In this document: positions 23,672 to 28,042 of the stretch, in pieces
Layout of the letters: each line of letters starts with the position of its first letter
Numbering within the stretch: position 1 is the first letter of the stretch
From: Bacteroidota bacterium
GTDB lineage: Bacteria; Spirochaetota; Spirochaetia; JABMQR01
Direction of reading: 5' to 3'
DNA length: 28,042 nucleotides
NCBI GenBank assembly: GCA_013202335.1
Contig: JABMQR010000259.1
Span: 1-28,042 of the forward strand
Position numbers and translations under genes: made by a program
The notes under the pieces: generated by a model
Told to the model about the DNA's origin: nothing
Seen by the model: only the letters and a program-made list of their open reading frames with translations
The model's database searches: none

Positions 23672-24520
23672 ATGAAAATTGGTGTATTAAGCGAATCCTT
23701 TAAACTCCCTATAATAGAAGTTATTAAGAAGTCGGTGGAATTAGGTTTTCTTGGAATTCAGGGATATTCTGCTTCAGGAGAACTTTCTCCGCAGGCACTG
23801 ACATCAGAGGATCGTAAACAGCTTCTGAAAACGATGTATGATAATAACCTTGTATTTAGTGCACTCTGTGGTGATCTTGGTGGTCATGGATTCCAGATTG
23901 CGGATGAAAACGAAAATAAAATTACCCGATCATGTGAAATAGTTGATTTGGCAGCTGATCTTGAAGCCCCGGTGGTAACCACACATATCGGCGTAGTGCC
24001 GGAAGATCCATTCTCTGATACCTATAATATTATGCAGAGAGCCTGTTATCAGCTTGGAAATTATGCAAAGTCCCGGGGCGTCGTTTTTGGCATAGAAACG
24101 GGACCTGAAACACCAAAAGCACTAAAAACTTTTCTGGACAGCATCGGATCTAAAGGATTGGGCGTGAATTACGATCCGGCAAATCTGATAATGGTGCAGA
24201 ATCTGAACCCTGTAAAAGGAGTCTATACTCTTTCTGATTATATTGTGCATACCCATGCAAAAGACGGAGTGCACTTACAGGATTGTGATCCTGCGACAGT
24301 ATATGATGCTTTTGCCAGGGGCGGTATTGATGGGTTTGACTTTGGTGTGTTATTTAACGAAACACCGATAGGTGAAGGGTCTGTAGACTGGCCGGCTTAT
24401 ATTAAAGCGCTAAAAAACATCAAATATAACGGGTTTCTGACTATTGAAAGAGAAGTAGGGGAAAATCCTGCTGATGATATTGCCAAAGCAGCAGACTACC
24501 TGAAGAAATTCCTAGCATAG
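23672..24520 (+). CDS. Sugar phosphate isomerase/epimerase-like TIM-barrel protein
   Basis: Cytosolic protein of 282 residues in the AP_endonuc_2/xylose-isomerase-like family (PF01261). Metal-binding positions typical of the fold are visible: H105 (VVTTHIGVVP), E142 (FGIETGPE), D168 (NYDPANL), H195 (IVHTHAKD) and E259 (LTIERE). The family includes inosose dehydratase, hydroxypyruvate isomerase and 3-keto-sugar epimerases, and the sequence alone does not choose among them. An AAGGAGA ribosome binding site precedes ATG 23672. A TTGACA (23615) and a TATAAT (23644) lie upstream but 23 bp apart. It converges with the deacetylase gene, overlapping it by 9 bp. Confidence 0.88.
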   Translation: MKIGVLSESFKLPIIEVIKKSVELGFLGIQGYSASGELSPQALTSEDRKQLLKTMYDNNLVFSALCGDLGGHGFQIADENENKITRSCEIVDLAADLEAPVVTTHIGVVPEDPFSDTYNIMQRACYQLGNYAKSRGVVFGIETGPETPKALKTFLDSIGSKGLGVNYDPANLIMVQNLNPVKGVYTLSDYIVHTHAKDGVHLQDCDPATVYDAFARGGIDGFDFGVLFNETPIGEGSVDWPAYIKALKNIKYNGFLTIEREVGENPADDIAKAADYLKKFLA

Positions 24521-25303
24521 TAGTTCCTGCAGCGGTTTAAAATCAATATCACCATACCCCAGAGGATTGTGCTGAGTCCAGCCTTCAGCAAACGCAAAAC
24601 TGCCTGACATTTTACCCACCTCACCATCCTGATCAACCATCGTCTGTAAATAGGAATCAAGCCTTTGACTCTCATCCAGCCAGTTTCTCTGCGAAGCATG
24701 CATTCCCAGCATCTCCTGCTTTCGGGAAAGTACCGCTGAAACATCAACATAAAATTGAGGACTCACCCGATTCATCAGCATGTCATGCAGGCCGTACGGC
24801 AGAGCATGATAGAGTGCAATATTTTTCACCTGTGACTCTGCAGGAGGTGTAACAGCAAAATTGGGCATAGCGATGGTAAATGCAGCAGTAACCGCAATCC
24901 GGGCCGTATTCATGTGATCCTCCATATAGTCATGAAGGGCAAGAGTCAGGACGATATCAGGGGCTGCCTGTCGCACAATCGAAGCAACCTTTCTCACAAG
25001 ATCAAGAGAGTAGGTAACTTCTAAATCATTTTCAATGGGGGGATACCAGGAAGCGTTAATATAATCAGCTGCTGCCTGAGCCTCTTTTGCCCTTATGGCA
25101 GCCAGTTCGTCCCGTCCATATTCCCGTGATCCACAGTTTCCGTTAGCTATATTCATATAGTGGATTTCAGCACCTATATCATGCAGTCTGATAAGGGTGC
25201 CGGACATCATGAACTCAATATCATCAGGATGGCATCCGACCGCCAGTACCACGGGTTTGCGACCTTCTGGTCTTTGGGAAAATGTGGGGCAGGGATTTGT
25301 CAT
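24512..25303 (-). CDS. PIG-L/LmbE-family N-deacetylase
   Basis: Zinc-dependent deacetylase of 263 residues. The N-terminal metal motif H25-P-D27-D28 (AVGCHPDDIE) and the later H130 (HDYMEDHMNTAR) are intact, giving the H-D-H zinc set and a catalytic Asp. Family members remove acetyl from GlcNAc-containing molecules (PIG-L, MshB, BshB) or chitobiose. ATG 25303 has an AAGAGGAG ribosome binding site. It lies 27 bp after the aminotransferase gene on the same strand and is probably in one operon with it. In some bacteria LmbE-type domains are fused to NagB, which makes the nearby NagB-like gene notable. The natural substrate is unknown; an N-acetylated amino sugar is most likely. Confidence 0.92.
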   Translation of the reverse strand: MTNPCPTFSQRPEGRKPVVLAVGCHPDDIEFMMSGTLIRLHDIGAEIHYMNIANGNCGSREYGRDELAAIRAKEAQAAADYINASWYPPIENDLEVTYSLDLVRKVASIVRQAAPDIVLTLALHDYMEDHMNTARIAVTAAFTIAMPNFAVTPPAESQVKNIALYHALPYGLHDMLMNRVSPQFYVDVSAVLSRKQEMLGMHASQRNWLDESQRLDSYLQTMVDQDGEVGKMSGSFAFAEGWTQHNPLGYGDIDFKPLQELLC

Positions 25304-25330
25304 GTTATGTACTCCTCTTATGTTGATGGA

Positions 25331-26593
25331 TCATTTTCTTTGCTCTTTCAGAATCTCCAGAACACCCTCGATACACCGTTCAATATGAACCGGTTCCCAG
25401 GTTGGGTGCAGAAAAAGACTTACGGTTTCGTTACGAAGTCGATGGGCTGTAGGGCAAAATATTTCGTTGAACTTAACAGATTCAGAATTAGTGAACTCTT
25501 TCGACTTGAAGGGGAACTGAGCCTTCCCAAACCCCTTTAGCTCACGGTAGGCACGCTCTTCATACGCTTCCGGCCACTGAATCCCATAGCAGGGAATGCC
25601 TATATCCGAGAGAATTGAGCAGAAACCTGGAGCAGTTATCTTCAGAACTTCAGTATCAATCAGCAGTGGATACCACCAATAGCAGTTTTTTCGATCCTCG
25701 GTATTTACCGGGATTTTTTTAATGCCTGATACACCACTGAAAGCTTTATCGTATATAGCGGCATATTTGCGTCGTCTGGTAAGATTCCAGGTATCAAACC
25801 GCTTAAGCTCATTAATGCCGATAATTGACTGGATTTCTGTCATTCTATAATTGAATCCCACCCGGTTATGGATATAGGGTAGTTTCTCTTCCATAGCAAG
25901 CAGGTTTAATCGTTCCTGCACATCGTAGCCGTGATCCCGGAAAGATCGGCACTCCCAGGCAAGGTCGTTGTCATCGGTGACCACCATGCCGCCTTCACCA
26001 CCGGTGGTAAAATGCTTACTTTGACAGAAGCTGAAACAGCCAATGTCACCAATGGTACCCACCTTGTTTCCTTTGAAAAGGCCTCCAAAGGCTTGTGCGC
26101 AGTCTTCAATTAGCTTCAGGGAATACTTTTCGGTAATTGAGAGGATTGGTTCCATGTCGGCCACAACGCCATAAAGATGTACTACAATAATACCTTTCGT
26201 ACGATCTGTTATAAGTTCAGCTATCTTATCAGGGTCTATTGTATGGTCTTCAGTAACATCGCAGAAAACCGGTATTGCGCCGGCTTGTACAATGGCAAAT
26301 GAAGAGGCAATGAAGGAGTAGGATGGAACAATTACCTCATCTCCCGGTCCGATATTAAGAGAAGAGATGGCTATGTGTAGTGCAGCAGTACCATTGGAGC
26401 AGGAGATTGCATTAGCTGTGCCTTCCCATGCGGCAAATTGTTTCTCGAATTCCATTCCTTTGGTTCCGGTCCAGTAGTTAACCCGCCCTGAACGGATAGG
26501 TTCCTGAATATCTTCCAATGTTTCCGGTGCAAACTGCGGCCACATGGGAAATGTTAGTTTTGGTTTACTGTTAACTTTTTCAATTTTAGACAT
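25331..26593 (-). CDS. DegT/DnrJ/EryC1/StrS-family PLP aminotransferase
   Basis: Sugar aminotransferase of 420 residues, type-I PLP fold. The PLP lysine is K193 in CFSFCQSKHFTTGGEGG. D164 (LIEDCAQAFGG) binds the cofactor nitrogen, and the phosphate-site segment is CSNGTAALHIA. VIVPSYSFIASSFAIVQAGA and HNRVGFNYRMTEIQ are standard family motifs. The family transfers an amino group from Glu or Gln to keto-sugars or keto-inositols. ATG 26593 is preceded by AAAGGAG. It appears to be first in a two-gene operon with the PIG-L gene, downstream of a repeat-rich spacer and the NagB-like gene. Its nearest functional group cannot be decided by eye; scyllo-inosose aminotransferases share the N-terminal WPQF segment. 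Confidence 0.93.
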   Translation of the reverse strand: MSKIEKVNSKPKLTFPMWPQFAPETLEDIQEPIRSGRVNYWTGTKGMEFEKQFAAWEGTANAISCSNGTAALHIAISSLNIGPGDEVIVPSYSFIASSFAIVQAGAIPVFCDVTEDHTIDPDKIAELITDRTKGIIVVHLYGVVADMEPILSITEKYSLKLIEDCAQAFGGLFKGNKVGTIGDIGCFSFCQSKHFTTGGEGGMVVTDDNDLAWECRSFRDHGYDVQERLNLLAMEEKLPYIHNRVGFNYRMTEIQSIIGINELKRFDTWNLTRRRKYAAIYDKAFSGVSGIKKIPVNTEDRKNCYWWYPLLIDTEVLKITAPGFCSILSDIGIPCYGIQWPEAYEERAYRELKGFGKAQFPFKSKEFTNSESVKFNEIFCPTAHRLRNETVSLFLHPTWEPVHIERCIEGVLEILKEQRK

Positions 26594-26681
26594 AATATGC
26601 TCCTTTATAGAATGGAATATAGAAAGTAAATAGTTCTGCTGCTAAGAACTATTTTTTAAAAAAGCACATAGAATTAAACCA

Positions 26682-26699
26682 TGAAGATTACAATCTTCA
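26682..26699. repeat. Hairpin 1 of the 26.7-kb cluster
   Basis: TGAAGATT and AATCTTCA are 8-bp arms around AC. The sequence from 26673 to 26691 (ATTAAACCATGAAGATTAC) recurs exactly at 26749-26767, 76 bp further on, inside hairpin 3. Confidence 0.7.
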
Positions 26700-26707
26700 A
26701 ATAGACA

Positions 26708-26744
26708 GAAGTCTTAAGCTTTGTTCTGCAAAGATTAAGACTTC
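26708..26744. repeat. Hairpin 2 of the 26.7-kb cluster
   Basis: GAAGTCTTAA (26708-26717) pairs with TTAAGACTTC (26735-26744). After one G/A mismatch, CTTTG pairs with CAAAG around TTCTG. The overall 16-step stem is stable on either strand. Confidence 0.75.
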
Positions 26745-26747
26745 AAA

Positions 26748-26785
26748 GATTAAACCATGAAGATTACTATCTTCATGGTTTAATC
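26748..26785. repeat. Hairpin 3 of the 26.7-kb cluster
   Basis: Perfect 17-bp arms (26748-26764 and 26769-26785) around the loop TACT. It lies directly before the tandem repeats. On the minus strand it would lie in the transcript between the NagB-like gene and the aminotransferase gene and could terminate or process it. Confidence 0.8.
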
Positions 26786-26786
26786 A

Positions 26787-26978
26787 CTTTTGCATAACAC
26801 TAATAAATGTGTACCCACATAAATAAACTGTGCCGCAAATGGGAAGGCTGCAACAGCAGCCGTCGCTTTTGCATAACACTAATAAATGTGTACCCACATA
26901 AATAAACTGTGCCGCAAATGGGAAGGCTGCTGTTGCAGCCGTCGCTTTTGCATAACACTAATAAATGTGTACCCACAT
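26787..26978. repeat. 79-bp tandem repeat, two full copies and a partial third
   Basis: The copies lie at 26787-26865, 26866-26944 and 26945-26978 (first 34 bases only), each beginning CTTTTGCATAAC. The two full copies are identical except for the four-base loop of an internal hairpin (GGCTGC-loop-GCAGCC), which is AACA in the first copy and its reverse complement TGTT in the second. A unit length of 79 is not a multiple of three, there are no variable spacers, and no reading frame spans the array. It abuts the 3' end of the NagB-like gene. Confidence 0.92.
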
Positions 26979-26987
26979 TTATTAGTG
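26956..26987 (-). terminator. Hairpin across the 3' end of the NagB-like gene
   Basis: Perfect 14-bp arms (26956-26969 and 26974-26987) around a four-base loop. One arm contains the stop codon of the minus-strand gene; the other belongs to the partial third tandem repeat. No long U tract follows on the minus strand, so it may be a 3'-end stabiliser or a weak terminator. Confidence 0.6.
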
Positions 26988-27911
26988 CATTTCCACCGTA
27001 CAGCTCCCAAAATTCGGCAGCAGATAGTGAAAAACCACATTGTCATGGTCTGTAAGCAGGGACATCGGCACCGAAGAGTCTGCAATTTTATTATGCAGCA
27101 TATATGCTGTCAGCCGCATGCCGAAAGGATTGTCATGCCAGCCTGGATGCCAGATACTGATGCAATCAGTTTTCCAGGTCTCCTGCGGACCAACTGTTAA
27201 AGCCTGAACCGGAACATTGTAGATAGTCCCGCCTCCTGATGTCCTTGCATTTTGGATAAGTGTCATAGGGTGCAAATCGGTCGAACGTGCACCTAAACTA
27301 CGGTACTCTTCAGGAGTAGGTGGTACATCGATGAATACTCCCCTTCTTTCTGGCGGATCATTGAACGCCCAGTGTTTGGTCTCTCCCTGTCCCCCCTGCA
27401 TAATAAGACACTTAATTGAGTCAAAACTGTCCCGGAAATCCTGCAGCATGGAAACAGTAGGGAAGTGAAGATGTTCATCCGGCATCCTTAAACGCTTATC
27501 AATGTGGTTGAAACAGAGCTCCATATCAGCCCGCCTGAAACTCAGCGGATGGGTGGCATCAACCTCTTTCCCATCAATAATCCACTCATCCATCCCCCAG
27601 AAATGACCATCCCGAACATCAATATCCAGATCATTGATAATTCGTGCGACCAGAGGGAGCTGCTCTGTAGGACCTATCGGCCCGCAAATTCCCTTCGGAT
27701 TGTCGCTGGTTGAAGCAGTAAAAGCTTTGATGTACTCAAGTGCCTCGGCAAGAAAAAACTCATCCCGGGTTTCGTATACCTTTACGGTAAAACCCGGTCG
27801 TGAAAGATTTTTAAGATCAGCCGTAGTAATTTTTGCCGCCTCCTGGAGCAGTGATTGATCAAGCGTTGTATAATCCCACCAACCTTTTGCTACCTTACTC
27901 TCTTTTCTCAT
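26982..27911 (-). CDS. NagB-like glucosamine-6-phosphate isomerase/deaminase homolog
   Basis: Cytosolic protein of 309 residues, longer than typical NagB (about 240-270), with the NagB/sugar-isomerase pattern. Motifs are [13 protein letters not shown] for the phosphate site, [11 protein letters not shown] (D108-E109, where NagB has the catalytic MDEY), [17 protein letters not shown] (H180, N184; NagB form GGIG-DGHIAFNEP) and ALTVGPQET near the end. The Tyr-to-Trp change after D-E and the QGETKH version of the histidine motif show a divergent subfamily whose substrate may differ from GlcN-6-P. ATG 27911 has an AAGGGG ribosome binding site. Neighbouring PIG-L and aminotransferase genes fit amino-sugar metabolism. 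Confidence 0.85.
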   Translation of the reverse strand: MRKESKVAKGWWDYTTLDQSLLQEAAKITTADLKNLSRPGFTVKVYETRDEFFLAEALEYIKAFTASTSDNPKGICGPIGPTEQLPLVARIINDLDIDVRDGHFWGMDEWIIDGKEVDATHPLSFRRADMELCFNHIDKRLRMPDEHLHFPTVSMLQDFRDSFDSIKCLIMQGGQGETKHWAFNDPPERRGVFIDVPPTPEEYRSLGARSTDLHPMTLIQNARTSGGGTIYNVPVQALTVGPQETWKTDCISIWHPGWHDNPFGMRLTAYMLHNKIADSSVPMSLLTDHDNVVFHYLLPNFGSCTVEMH

Positions 27912-28042
27912 ATATAACCCCTTATTTTATATAGTTTTTGGTTCTGATACATATATGAGGCAATTTAAAAATTCTTAGAATTTTGAAATAGCCTTTTGAA
28001 GTTTTTGGAAATTTGTTACTAAATCTTAATGTTACAAAGAAT
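27912..28042. promoter_or_regulatory. Upstream region of the NagB-like gene
   Basis: AT-rich sequence running to the window edge. No clear -35/-10 pair stands out. AAAATTCT-T-AGAATTTT at 27968-27984 is a perfect 17-bp palindrome, about 57 bp before the start codon, and a candidate operator. Confidence 0.4.

Noticed and set aside
26673..26978. CRISPR-like array
   Set aside because: The 79-bp units are directly tandem with no unique spacers, and no cas genes are present in the window.

Overview
The window reads as chromosomal DNA of a fermentative bacterium with an outer membrane. The lipoprotein, the beta-barrel-like protein and the style of the signal peptides would suit a spirochaete, but no rRNA or other phylogenetic marker is present, so that assignment is an inference. 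Gene density is high from 113 to 17812. From about 17.9 kb to 23.6 kb it drops, and the sequence there holds decayed gene copies, hairpins and an insertion-sequence remnant.

113-11528 is a coherent muropeptide-recycling locus. murQ and a MurR/RpiR-type regulator run leftward. From the shared divergent promoter region, anmK, a dipeptide/oligopeptide ABC transporter (dppA, B, C, D, F), an L-Ala-D/L-Glu epimerase, a GNAT acetyltransferase and a class-C beta-lactamase-fold hydrolase run rightward in tight, partly overlapping order. Read together: import of cell-wall peptides or muropeptides, removal of the peptide from the sugar, conversion of anhydroMurNAc through MurNAc-6-P to GlcNAc-6-P, and epimerisation of the released dipeptide.

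11559-15682 is a second operon with its own near-consensus promoter: etfB, etfA, an FAD-linked glycolate-oxidase/lactate-dehydrogenase-type subunit and a TetR regulator. The arrangement resembles electron-confurcating lactate dehydrogenases. A CBS-pair protein and pyruvate kinase follow on the minus strand.

17.9-23.6 kb holds a predicted outer-membrane protein, a lipoprotein with an EF-hand/dockerin-like C-terminal loop, and a secreted papain-like cysteine-protease candidate. About 3 kb to the left lie decayed copies of the last two. The protease copy has two large internal deletions. The lipoprotein copy is reduced to its last 36 codons, inverted, and still followed by a terminator-like hairpin. 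A perfect 43-bp palindrome and an IS30-family transposase fragment follow the intact protease gene.

23.7-27.9 kb encodes a TIM-barrel isomerase/epimerase-like protein, a PIG-L/LmbE deacetylase, a DegT/DnrJ/EryC1/StrS aminotransferase and a NagB-like sugar isomerase. This is plausibly an uncharacterised amino-sugar or amino-cyclitol pathway. The gap between the last two genes holds a cluster of three hairpins and 2.4 copies of a 79-bp tandem repeat whose two full copies differ only by inversion of a hairpin loop.
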